Of a DNA stretch of 64,000 bases, positions 23,302 through 31,585 are shown piece after piece. The position numbers and the translations under genes are program-made. Each line of letters begins with the position of its first letter. The stretch's first letter is position 1. Location: positions 41,311-105,310 of the forward strand of contig NZ_LQPE01000153.1 in NCBI RefSeq assembly GCF_002101735.1, read 5' to 3'. The stretch is from Mycobacterium kyorinense. GTDB taxonomy: Bacteria > Actinomycetota > Actinomycetes > Mycobacteriales > Mycobacteriaceae. The notes under the pieces are model-generated. The model searched no databases and was not told where the DNA came from. It saw only the letters and a list, made by a program, of their open reading frames with translations.

Positions 23302-23909
23302 TCCAGATAGCGCCTCTCCAGTTCGTTACGCAGATTTCCGCGGGCGCGATACAGCAGCGCGCGCTGGGCCTGCCCGGACACACCCAGAATCTCGGCCGCC
23401 TCCTCGGGGGTCATCCCGACGAGATCGCGAAGAATCACGAGTTGGCGTTGCCGCGCGGGCAACGCCGTCACAGCAGCTCGAACCTGGCCCACCAGCTCTC
23501 GGGTCACGGTCTCGTCCTCCGGCAAGAACCGCCTCGACGGCGGGACGCTCCAGTGGCCGGCATCGGGATGTCCCGGCGGGTGCATCCGCCCGCTCAGCGG
23601 ATCGGCGGCTTCCTGAGCCAGCAACTCGTGCTTGCGGATCCGTGATTCATGGCGACGGTGCCGCGACGCGGTGTTTTTCACGATGGCGAACAACCACGTC
23701 GTCACCGACGAGCGGCCCTCGAACGACTGCGCCGACAACAGGATTTGCAGCCATGCCTCTTGCACGGCCTCCTCGGCAGCCGCGGGTGAATCCACCATGG
23801 TGCGAGCGAAATTCACCATCTGCTGGTGAAAATCACGCACCAGGTCGGCCAGCGCAATACCGCCCACGTGCGGGTCGGTGCTGTCGAGGGGCACGGACAC
23901 CGACGTCAT
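23292..23909 (-). CDS. ECF-family RNA polymerase sigma factor
   Basis: The 205-aa protein is an ECF sigma with region 2 at about residues 22-90 (LVRDFHQQMVNFARTMVDSP, AVQEAWLQILL, VTTWLFAIVKNTASRH) and region 4 near 145-200 (ALPARQRQLVILRDLVGMTP, EEAAEILGVS). ATG 23909 is chosen over two upstream ATGs because it overlaps the preceding stop as ATGA. The linker between regions 2 and 4 is long (about 50 residues, Pro and His rich). The anti-sigma gene follows with a 10-bp overlap. The sigma presumably drives its own operon from the region upstream of osmC (inference). Confidence 0.92.
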   Translation of the reverse strand: MTSVSVPLDSTDPHVGGIALADLVRDFHQQMVNFARTMVDSPAAAEEAVQEAWLQILLSAQSFEGRSSVTTWLFAIVKNTASRHRRHESRIRKHELLAQEAADPLSGRMHPPGHPDAGHWSVPPSRRFLPEDETVTRELVGQVRAAVTALPARQRQLVILRDLVGMTPEEAAEILGVSGQAQRALLYRARGNLRNELERRYLECP

Positions 23910-24982
23910 GCGCATCGACCGAGTTCCCATCTGAGCTGTGCCTCGGACGGGGACTGGACCGGAATGAAGGCCGCTTCCCGGTAGCGCCGGCTTGCCGAGG
24001 TACTACTGGCATATCCCTTGCCACCGGCGGTCCTGATCTCCAATGCCGCACTGGCGCCGGCGATTTCAGCTGCGTCCAGCCGAAGCGAAAGCAGATCCTT
24101 CTTCGTCGGCTGATCTGGGGTGCCCACCGCCGCGGCAAAACTCGCCAGCGTCGTCTCCGCCAGCGCGAGCCTACCGACGAGTGAGTCAACCTCGGCCACG
24201 AACACCGAGTTGACCCCGGTCAACCCGAGCCGGCCCTGCTCCAGGCTGGTGGAGGCCAGGCCCAAGCACATCGCGGACTGCAGGACCAAAAAGGTAGGGC
24301 GGACTGCGCTGAGGAATCCCGCGAAGTCGGTCGACAGCACCTGCTCGGTGGTGATTCGGACGCCCTTCAGCTTGAGATACGACGAGGCGGTGCTGCCGAG
24401 CCCCAACAGATCGAACTGGTCGCCCACAGTGATGCCGGGCGTGTCGAGCGGCAGTGCGGCGACGAGCTTTTCACCGGTCTCGCTGCGCGCCGCGGTCACC
24501 AGCAGGGAGTCGGGGTAAAGGTTGCTGGCCCACCTGATGGGGCCATACAGTTCGTATCCCCCGTCGACACGTGCTGCCCTGAGTTCAAGGGCTCCGCAAC
24601 CTGCCGCATCCTTGAACGCGGACGCCATGGCCGTCACACCGAGAGCCTTCCCTTGCAGCAGCGGCTCGACTACCGTTGTGCTGTAAGCGGTTTCGGCCGC
24701 AAGCAGGTATTCCACCACCATCCGGTTGGCCCACACCGAGAACGCCGTGCTCATGCACTCCGCGGCGATCTCGCCGATGACCGCTGCCATGGCAGGCAGC
24801 CGACGATCGGTGTTGCCCGGGGCGCCCAGACCGAGCAACCCCGCTTCGCCGAGGGCCGCGAAACTGCGCCGCGAGCTCTCCTCTCCGAGATCCAGGGCCG
24901 CGGCGTGCGCAGCGATGTCGGAAAGCAACGCGTTGTCGAGGCCGCCTGCCGCTGTGCCGGCCGTCGCTGTCAAGGCTCTCAT
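23906..24982 (-). CDS. Acyl-CoA dehydrogenase-fold flavoprotein
   Basis: The 358-aa protein shows the ACAD architecture: helical N-domain with a FAAL-GEAGLLGLGAPG-like segment, a middle beta domain (LGVTAMASAFKDAAGCGALE, then GYELYGPIRWASN) and a C-terminal four-helix region ending near GGKGYASSTSASRRYREAAF, where the Gly-Gly-x-Gly/Ser-Arg-Arg pattern resembles the FAD/substrate end of DszC/SfnB-type monooxygenase relatives more than fatty-acyl enzymes. The canonical Glu base of fatty acyl-CoA dehydrogenases is not evident. It overlaps the OsmC gene upstream and the sigma gene downstream, each by an ATGA. Confidence 0.82.
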   Translation of the reverse strand: MRALTATAGTAAGGLDNALLSDIAAHAAALDLGEESSRRSFAALGEAGLLGLGAPGNTDRRLPAMAAVIGEIAAECMSTAFSVWANRMVVEYLLAAETAYSTTVVEPLLQGKALGVTAMASAFKDAAGCGALELRAARVDGGYELYGPIRWASNLYPDSLLVTAARSETGEKLVAALPLDTPGITVGDQFDLLGLGSTASSYLKLKGVRITTEQVLSTDFAGFLSAVRPTFLVLQSAMCLGLASTSLEQGRLGLTGVNSVFVAEVDSLVGRLALAETTLASFAAAVGTPDQPTKKDLLSLRLDAAEIAGASAALEIRTAGGKGYASSTSASRRYREAAFIPVQSPSEAQLRWELGRCA

Positions 24983-25503
24983 GAGGTGACGAGCGTCGAC
25001 TCGACGATCACAGGGCGTTGAAATGTGTTGACGACGGGCGACCAGGTGATGGCGTTGTCGTGAATCCGCTGAAGCGTTTTCTCGTCGGTGTCGCCGGCGA
25101 GGGTGACTTTGCAGCGGACCTCGGTGAAGCCGGGGATTTTGTCGTCCGGCGTATCACCGACGCCCCACACCGCGGAGATGTCGATGTCGCCTTCCATCTC
25201 GACTTCGATCTTCGTCAGGGTGACGCCGTGGTGAGTCGCGTTGGCCAGCATGCCGACCGAGATGCAGGAACCCAGCGCGGCCAGCGCGGTCTCCGACGGA
25301 TTGGGGGCCGAGTCGTCACCCAGCAGGGCGGGTGGTTCGCCGACCAGCACCGGCGACAGGTCGCGGACGTACGTCAGGTTGCGGAAACCGGCCTCACACA
25401 CGGTCGTGGCTTTCAGCGTTTTCTTGCCCGCGCCGGGCTCAGCCTTGGCGCTGCACGACAGCCGGTCAAGGCCCTCGGCGTCGATGACAAGACCATCGGT
25501 CAT
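24979..25503 (-). CDS. OsmC-family hydroperoxide-type protein
   Basis: The 174-aa protein belongs to the OsmC/Ohr fold, with NPSETALAALGSCISVGMLANA near residue 68 containing the conserved Cys and a long helix, and a beta-rich C-terminus. Ohr/OsmC proteins reduce organic hydroperoxides using two cysteines; here I see one of the two clearly, and the second position near VNTFQRPVIV carries no Cys, so peroxidase activity is uncertain. It is the first gene of the five-gene overlapping operon; GGGAGG lies 6 bases before the ATG at 25503. It may be a sensor or carrier for the oxidised signal read by the anti-sigma factor (speculation). Confidence 0.85.
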   Translation of the reverse strand: MTDGLVIDAEGLDRLSCSAKAEPGAGKKTLKATTVCEAGFRNLTYVRDLSPVLVGEPPALLGDDSAPNPSETALAALGSCISVGMLANATHHGVTLTKIEVEMEGDIDISAVWGVGDTPDDKIPGFTEVRCKVTLAGDTDEKTLQRIHDNAITWSPVVNTFQRPVIVESTLVTS

Positions 25504-25786
25504 GAACGTCCTCCCAGTGACAAAGATTTCTGCCTTCGGGGTTTAGTGCTCGCCAAGCGCCGTTGCGTGATGGCGGCTGCGAATCATTAACCGCCGCGAC
25601 ACGAATCGTCATGCCGGCGAAACGCGCCGGCCGCGGGCCGTCTACGTGCACCTTCGGCGCGGTCGACGCAGATCCTGCGCTCGGCCGGCAGCGTCGTCGA
25701 GCTTTTGAATCGCGGTGAAGAAATGCCGGGCCTGCAACGGTGATTCGATGCAGGGTGCTGCGGCGCGATATGGCACCATAAAAGCC

Positions 25787-26551
25787 ATGCGCGCACGTCT
25801 GATCGCCCGATTCCTTTGTGTTGCAGCCGTATCGACTTGGGCGCTGACGGGGCTCGGCGTTCCGTCCGCACCCGCCCAACCGTGCCCGGACGTGCAGGTA
25901 GTGTTCGCCCGCGGTACCGGTGAGCCACCTGGCGTCGGGCCGACGGGCCAGGCTTTCGTCGATAACCTGCATAACCGTATCGGCGCAAGGTCGTTCGACG
26001 TCTATCCGGTCAACTACCCCGCCAGCGACGAGTGGGCGACCGGCCTCGACGGTATTCGCGACGCGGGCGCTCACGTCGTTTCAATGGCGAACACCTGCCC
26101 CAACACCAAGATGGTGCTCGGCGGCTATTCGCAGGGCGCGGCCGTGACGGGCTTCGTCACCTCGGCCGCGGTCCCGGACGGCGTCGACCCCGCGACGGTG
26201 CCGAAACCGCTGGACCCCAAGATCGCTGACCACGTTGCCGCCGTCGTGCTTTTCGCCATGCCCAATGTGCGGGCCATGAACTTCCTCGGTCAGCCGCCGG
26301 TTGTCATCGGCCCGGCCTATCAGGCGAAGACCATCAAATTGTGCGCACCCGAGGACCCGGTTTGCTCCGACGGAATGAATTTCGCCGCGCACGACAGCTA
26401 TGCAGGCGACGGGGCGATGATCGACCGCGGGGCGGCGTTCGCCGCCAATCACTTGGGCCCGCCACCTCCTCCCGGCCAAAGCCCGCCGCCCGCGCCGGCA
26501 CCGCCGCCACCACCACCACCGCCCGTCGACGACCAGGGACCAGGTGCCTGA
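25787..26551 (+). CDS. Secreted cutinase-family serine esterase
   Basis: The 254-aa protein starts at ATG 25787 and has a Sec signal peptide (about 31 residues ending SAPAQP). The catalytic triad of the alpha/beta-hydrolase cutinase fold is visible: S115 in GGYSQGA, D190 in CAPEDPVC and H202 in AAHDSY; cysteines at 33, 104, 186 and 193 fit two disulphides. Mycobacterial cutinases hydrolyse esters and lipids in the envelope. The tail after residue 220 is a Pro-rich stretch that may cross the cell wall. A 283-bp intergenic region separates it from the divergent osmC operon. Confidence 0.93.
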   Translation: MRARLIARFLCVAAVSTWALTGLGVPSAPAQPCPDVQVVFARGTGEPPGVGPTGQAFVDNLHNRIGARSFDVYPVNYPASDEWATGLDGIRDAGAHVVSMANTCPNTKMVLGGYSQGAAVTGFVTSAAVPDGVDPATVPKPLDPKIADHVAAVVLFAMPNVRAMNFLGQPPVVIGPAYQAKTIKLCAPEDPVCSDGMNFAAHDSYAGDGAMIDRGAAFAANHLGPPPPPGQSPPPAPAPPPPPPPPVDDQGPGA

Positions 26552-26688
26552 ATCCGGTTGTGCGGGCACGCCGCAGCGGCATCGCTGAGCGCTGACCCGG
26601 TCCGCCCGCCGGTGAAAAGCCTGCGACCGGTATTCGCAGCGCGCTATGGTGCTGGCACGTTGCTGGCAGGTTGCTGTGGAGGGCTTCG

Positions 26689-28458
26689 TTGCAGGGAACT
26701 TCGTTCGGAAAGTACCGGCTCATCGAATTGCTGGGCCGAGGCGGCATGGGCGAGGTGTGGCGGGCCTACGACACGTCGATCGACCGGATCGTCGCACTCA
26801 AGATCCTGCCCGCCGAGATGTCCAAAGACGGCGTGTTCCAACAGCGGTTTCGGCGGGAAGCTCATGCGGCCGCGCGACTGAACAGCCCACACGTCATCCC
26901 GATCCACACCCACGGCGAGATCGACGGACGGCTCTTCGTGGACATGCGGCTGATCGAGGGCCGCGACCTACACTCCATCCTCGCGCGCGGTCCACTGCCG
27001 CCAGAGCGGGCGGTACGCATCGTCGAACAAGTCGCCAAGGCTTTGCACGACGCACACAAGGTCGGGCTGTTGCACCGGGATGTCAAGCCCTCCAACATTT
27101 TGCTCGACCACGACGACTTCGCCTATCTGATCGATTTCGGAATCGCCCGCGCCACGGGCGAACTGGGCTTGACGGCGGCCGGCGACGTGGTCGGCACCTA
27201 CCATTACATGGCCCCGGAACGATTCAACGCCGGACAGGTCGACGCCCGCTCGGACATCTACTCGCTGGCCTGCGTGCTCTACGAATGCCTCACCGCGCGG
27301 CACCCGTTCCCCGGTGACAGCCTCGAGCAACAGATCACCAACCACCTCACGACTCCCCCGCCGCTGCCGTCGATCACCAAGCCCGGGCTGCCCGGAGGTT
27401 TCGACTCGGTCATCACCCGCGGCATGGCCAAAGACCCCGCGGCGCGTTACCGCACCGCCGTCGAGCTGGCGCGCGCCGCCCGGGAGGCCATCACCACGCC
27501 GGTCGTTTCGCCACACCCGTCGGCTCCGACACAGCCGAGGATTCCCAGCCGCGAACAGGCGCGGACCCCGCCACCGCAGGCGCCGTCGCCACCCTGGTGG
27601 CGCCGCAAACCCGTCGTCATCTCGACCGCCGCCGTGCTCGTCGTCGCAGCCGTCCTCGCCGGCGTGGCCCTGGCCATCGGCCATCGCAGTGCGGGAGGCG
27701 GCGATTTCCACCAGGTGACGCTGCCGTTCACCGGCCTGCGGGAACCGCAAGGCGTGTCGGTGGATATCGGCGGCACGGTGTACGTCGCCGACACACCCCA
27801 CAACCGGGTGCTGGCCTTGGCCGCCGGCTCGACCAGCCCCGCCGTGCTGCCCTTCGACGGCCTGAACTACCCGACCGGTGTGACCGCGGACAACACCGGC
27901 ACGGTCTACGTCACCGACGCCGGCAATAAACGCGTGGTGGTGCTGCCGGCCGGCTCGAGCAGCCAAATCCAACTGCCCTTCAGCGATCTCGGCAACCCGA
28001 CCGGCATCACGGTGGACAGCAGCCGCACCGTCTACGTCACCGACACCGCAAAGAACCGGGTGGTCGCCCTGCCGGCCGGCTCGAACCGGCAGACCGAGCT
28101 ACCGTTCGCGGGCCTCAGCGCGCCCACCGGTGTGGTCGTGAACAGCAGCGGAACCATCTACGTCGCCGACGGCGGCAACAACCGGGTGCTGGCATTGCCC
28201 GCAGGCTCCAATACCCAAGCGGCACTGCCCCTTACCGGCCTCAAAGAACCCGGCGGTGTGACGGTGGACACCGAGGGCGCCGTGTACGTCACCGACAGCC
28301 AGAACAATCGCACGCTGAAACTTCCCGTCGGGTCGACGACGCAGATCGAACTTCCCTTCACCGGGCTGGACAATCCGTGGGGCCTGGCGGTCGACAGCAA
28401 CGGCACCGTGTACGTCGCGGGCCACAGCAACCAAGTGGTGGCCCTGCGGCAAAACTGA
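26689..28458 (+). CDS. Membrane Ser/Thr protein kinase with NHL beta-propeller (PknD-like)
   Basis: This 589-aa protein has a kinase domain at about 9-270 with GRGGMGEV, the ATP-anchoring Lys in VALK at K38, HRDVKPSN, DFGIAR and an APE loop; a Pro-rich juxtamembrane linker; one TM helix near 318-340; and an outside domain of about six repeats of the form GVTVD-x-x-GTVYVTD-x-x-NNRV, an NHL propeller. This is the PknD layout, where the sensor binds an extracellular ligand. The start is taken as TTG 26689 because GGAGGG is 5 bases upstream; an in-frame TTG six codons earlier is possible. A cation antiporter gene follows 43 bp later. Confidence 0.93.
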   Translation: MQGTSFGKYRLIELLGRGGMGEVWRAYDTSIDRIVALKILPAEMSKDGVFQQRFRREAHAAARLNSPHVIPIHTHGEIDGRLFVDMRLIEGRDLHSILARGPLPPERAVRIVEQVAKALHDAHKVGLLHRDVKPSNILLDHDDFAYLIDFGIARATGELGLTAAGDVVGTYHYMAPERFNAGQVDARSDIYSLACVLYECLTARHPFPGDSLEQQITNHLTTPPPLPSITKPGLPGGFDSVITRGMAKDPAARYRTAVELARAAREAITTPVVSPHPSAPTQPRIPSREQARTPPPQAPSPPWWRRKPVVISTAAVLVVAAVLAGVALAIGHRSAGGGDFHQVTLPFTGLREPQGVSVDIGGTVYVADTPHNRVLALAAGSTSPAVLPFDGLNYPTGVTADNTGTVYVTDAGNKRVVVLPAGSSSQIQLPFSDLGNPTGITVDSSRTVYVTDTAKNRVVALPAGSNRQTELPFAGLSAPTGVVVNSSGTIYVADGGNNRVLALPAGSNTQAALPLTGLKEPGGVTVDTEGAVYVTDSQNNRTLKLPVGSTTQIELPFTGLDNPWGLAVDSNGTVYVAGHSNQVVALRQN

Positions 28459-28501
28459 CCGCCGCGCAGCACCAAGTGCGCCCATACAGGAAGATGTCCT
28501 G

Positions 28502-30088
28502 GTGTTCGGGCTCGTCGTCGTCGTCACGCTGTTCGCCACCGTCGTCGTGGGGACGGTGCTCGGCAAGCGCTATCGGGTCGGTCCCCCGGTCCTGCTCATC
28601 TTCTTGGGCGCGCTGCTGGGGCTGATCCCCCGCTTCGGCGGGATTCGGCTCGACGGCGAAATCGTGCTGCTGCTGTTCCTGCCGGCGATCCTCTACTGGG
28701 AGAGCATGAACACCAGCTTCCGCGAGATTCGGGCGAACCTGCGCGTGATCGTGTTGATCAGCGTCGGCCTGGTGATCGCCACCGCGGTTGCGGTGTCGTG
28801 GACGGCGCGAGCGCTCGGCATGGAGTCACACGCCGCGGCCGTCCTCGGCGCGGTGCTTTCGCCGACCGACGCCGCGGCGGTGGCCGGGTTGGCCAAACAG
28901 TTGCCGCGCCGACCCCTCACCGTGCTGCGCGCCGAGAGCATCATCAACGACGGCACCGCGCTTGTGCTGTTCGCCGTCACTGTGGCCGTCGCGACCGGCA
29001 GCCCGGCGATCGGCCCCGCCGCATTGGTCGGCCGGTTCGTCGGCTCCTACCTCGGCGGTATCGCCGCCGGACTGCTGGTCGGCCTGGCGGTGACGATGCT
29101 GCGCCGCCGACTCGACGCGCCGCTGGAGGAGGCAGCCCTGAGCGTGCTGACGCCGTTCGCGGCATTCCTGCTCGCCCAGTCGATTCACTGCAGCGGTGTC
29201 GTCGCGGTGTTGGTTGCGGCTCTCGTGCTCACCTACGTCGGGCCGCGGGTGATCCGGGCCCGATCCCGCCTGCAGTCGTTCGCGTTCTGGGACATTGCGA
29301 CGTTCCTGATCAACGGCTCGCTGTGGGTGTTCGTCGGAGTCCAGCTGCCGAGCGCGGTGCGGGGCATCGCCAACCTCGGCGGCGGACTGCGCCACGCGGT
29401 GTTACTGGCACTTGCTGTCACCGGGGTCGTCGTCGCGACCCGGATTGCCTGGACCGAAATCACTACCGTGCTACTCCGGACTCTGGACCGGCGCGAGGTG
29501 CAGCGCGCCCGTCGCGTCGACTGGCGTCAACGCGCGGTGTCCAGCTGGGCCGGATTCCGCGGCGCGGTGTCGCTTGCCGCCGCGCTTGCCGTCCCGCTGA
29601 CCACGCGCAGCGGCGCGCCGTTCCCGGACCGCAACCTGATCATCTTCGTAGTCTCGGTCGTGATCCTGGTGACCGTCCTGGTCCAAGGAAGCACACTGCC
29701 CCTCGTGGTTCGCTGGGCGCGGCTGCCCGAAGACGCCGCGCACGCCGACGAATTGCAACTGGCCCGCACTCGCAGCGCCGAAGCCGCGCTCGAGGCATTG
29801 CCACAGGTGGCCAACGAACTCGGTGTCGGCGAGGAGCTATTGAGCCGCCTGCGAAAGGAATACGAAGAACACGCCGCGCTGGTCATGGCCGACACCTCGG
29901 CGCCGAACCACGCGGCCGAGCAGAACGATCTGGTGCGACGGGTGCGGCTCGGTGTGCTCGAACACAAGCGCCGGGCCGTTACCGAGCTGCGAGACACAAA
30001 TCGCATCGACGACATCGTTTTGCGCGAGCTGCAGACCGCGATGGACCTCGAAGAGGTGCGACTGCTCGACCCGGCCGACACCGAATAA
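28502..30088 (+). CDS. CPA1-family Na+/H+ (or K+/H+) antiporter (YjcE/NhaP-like)
   Basis: The 528-aa protein starts at GTG 28502 and has about 12 membrane helices through residue 400 followed by a cytoplasmic tail of about 115 residues. The CPA1 signatures are present: LLLFLPAILYWESMN near residue 55, VLSPTDAAAV near 118, RAESIINDGTALVLF near 141 (the ND ion site), and WAGFRGAVSLAAALA near 348. These proteins exchange protons for Na+ or K+. The product resembles M. tuberculosis Rv2287. The 43-bp distance to the PknD-like kinase suggests co-expression and possibly phosphorylation control (inference). Confidence 0.92.
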   Translation: MFGLVVVVTLFATVVVGTVLGKRYRVGPPVLLIFLGALLGLIPRFGGIRLDGEIVLLLFLPAILYWESMNTSFREIRANLRVIVLISVGLVIATAVAVSWTARALGMESHAAAVLGAVLSPTDAAAVAGLAKQLPRRPLTVLRAESIINDGTALVLFAVTVAVATGSPAIGPAALVGRFVGSYLGGIAAGLLVGLAVTMLRRRLDAPLEEAALSVLTPFAAFLLAQSIHCSGVVAVLVAALVLTYVGPRVIRARSRLQSFAFWDIATFLINGSLWVFVGVQLPSAVRGIANLGGGLRHAVLLALAVTGVVVATRIAWTEITTVLLRTLDRREVQRARRVDWRQRAVSSWAGFRGAVSLAAALAVPLTTRSGAPFPDRNLIIFVVSVVILVTVLVQGSTLPLVVRWARLPEDAAHADELQLARTRSAEAALEALPQVANELGVGEELLSRLRKEYEEHAALVMADTSAPNHAAEQNDLVRRVRLGVLEHKRRAVTELRDTNRIDDIVLRELQTAMDLEEVRLLDPADTE

Positions 30089-30128
30089 CGTCCAAAACCC
30101 GGCACTGTGCTCCGGATATAGTTCGGCG

Positions 30129-30722
30129 ATGAGGATTCCACTGATAGCGGCCACCGGAGTCGCTGTGGCGGCCGCGCTGGTGGCCGGGTGCCACACCAAT
30201 TCGAAGTCGTCGACCGCCACCTCGGGCTCAGCCAAGCCGACCGCAACCAGCCACGCCTCGGCGCCGGCATCACCCACCGACTACACCAAGTTGCTGATCG
30301 GGCCGAAAGACATCAACGCACCCGACACCTTCACCGCCGGCCCGCCGACCCGGGACCCGAATGGCCGACAGGGCGCGGCGATCACGTTCACCGACGATGA
30401 CGGCAGTCACGTCATCCGCGACACCATCGTGATCCTGCCGGATCCCGCCGCGGCGGCCAACGCGCTCGATGCGGCCAAAGCGGCGCCGCCCGGGGCGATT
30501 AGCGGAACACCTGTCGCGACGGACGTCGGCGCCGGCGGAACCACAATCTCAGGGGATGCACCCGACAAGTCCAAGGGAATCACGGTGCTGCTGTTCACCG
30601 AGGGCAGGGCGTTCGTCACACTCGAATTCGACGGCCCCAGCGGCATGTCCGCGCCGCCGGATTTCGTCAGCGATGTCGGCAAAAAGCAAGACGCCGCCAT
30701 CAAGCAGGGGCTGCACGCCTAA
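30129..30722 (+). CDS. Putative lipoprotein
   Basis: The 197-aa protein has a lipoprotein signal: MRIPLIAATGVAVAAALVAGC with the lipobox Cys at residue 21, followed by a Ser/Thr/Ala-rich linker and a globular domain of about 145 residues (YTKLLIGPKDINAPDTFTAG, VLLFTEGRAFVTLEFDG). It looks like one of the mycobacterial DUF-type lipoproteins with an -LL-P-DI-AP- opening that also occurs in sensor-domain lipoproteins. Its role is unknown. It lies 40 bp after the antiporter and converges on another lipoprotein gene. Confidence 0.83.
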   Translation: MRIPLIAATGVAVAAALVAGCHTNSKSSTATSGSAKPTATSHASAPASPTDYTKLLIGPKDINAPDTFTAGPPTRDPNGRQGAAITFTDDDGSHVIRDTIVILPDPAAAANALDAAKAAPPGAISGTPVATDVGAGGTTISGDAPDKSKGITVLLFTEGRAFVTLEFDGPSGMSAPPDFVSDVGKKQDAAIKQGLHA

Positions 30723-30727
30723 CGGCG

Positions 30728-31417
30728 TTACCGCAGCGGCACTTTCGCGGCGATCTGCTTAGCCAGGTCGACAGCCGAGTTTTTCGGCTCGGGGCTGCAG
30801 GTGTTGACGTCGACGATGACGTTGTTTTTCAGCGCCAGCGCGCGTCCGCAGGCCCAACCACCCGCACGGGCATTTTGTTGCGTCGCAACCACGCTCAGTA
30901 TGCCGTCGGCGTTCGATATCGGTCCGGCGGTCCACTCCGTCCCGGACTGAATGTGACGGTATTGGTGGCACGCCGGCCACTGTTTGGCCGAGTTGTTGAA
31001 GAACGCGCCGGCTTGTTTGGCGGTGGGAAACAACACCACCGCCTCCTCGGCGTAATGGGTGAAGTTGTCGCCGTCGTTGAACGCCTGATCCCGCATTGCG
31101 GTGAAGCCACTGTCCGCGTACACCTGGGCCTGCACCGAGCCGTCGATGGCCAGGCATTCCCGGGGTTCCATCGTGGCGCTGTCGTCGGACATCTGGTCGT
31201 GTTTCCTGGTGAGTTTCAGTTCGGTCGCGCCCATCAGGGGATTGATCTGCTCGGGAGGAAGCAACAAAGTGTCCAGCTCCCGCTCCACGACGGGACGCGG
31301 AATGAGGGTCGTGGTGGTGGTGGTCGTCGACTTGGCGTTTTGGCTTTCGCCGCTGCCACATGCGGCGGCGAGAATACAGATGGCTGCGGTGGCGAAAACG
31401 GTCGCCAAATAGCGCAT
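30728..31417 (-). CDS. PknH-type sensor-domain lipoprotein
   Basis: The 229-aa protein carries a lipoprotein signal (ATAAICILAAACGSG, Cys at residue 20), a Thr-rich linker and a domain matching the external sensor of PknH: LDTLLLPPEQINPLMGA, PRECLAIDGSVQAQVYADSGF, VVLFPTAKQAGAFF, NNVIVDVNTCSP, with cysteines arranged for two disulphides. Such stand-alone sensor domains are common mycobacterial lipoproteins anchored outside the membrane. It converges with the preceding lipoprotein (5 bp apart). Confidence 0.87.
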   Translation of the reverse strand: MRYLATVFATAAICILAAACGSGESQNAKSTTTTTTTLIPRPVVERELDTLLLPPEQINPLMGATELKLTRKHDQMSDDSATMEPRECLAIDGSVQAQVYADSGFTAMRDQAFNDGDNFTHYAEEAVVLFPTAKQAGAFFNNSAKQWPACHQYRHIQSGTEWTAGPISNADGILSVVATQQNARAGGWACGRALALKNNVIVDVNTCSPEPKNSAVDLAKQIAAKVPLR

Positions 31418-31585
31418 CTGCGCACCCCCATTCCTGCCGTTGCAAAAACAGATTTCTGCTGCGCCGACCAGAACTTGCGTGTCGTCGAGCCTACCGCGAC
31501 CGGTGGGGGCAAACGCCAGCGAATCGCCGAATTTCGCGTTCTGCCAGGTGCTCTCGACGGCGTGGAATTAGGTGCGGGAAACGCC

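Noticed and set aside
25504..25786. Recognisable ECF promoter for the osmC-sigma operon
   Set aside because: I looked for a GGAAC-type -35 and matching -10 in the 283-bp spacer but no pair at correct spacing was convincing.
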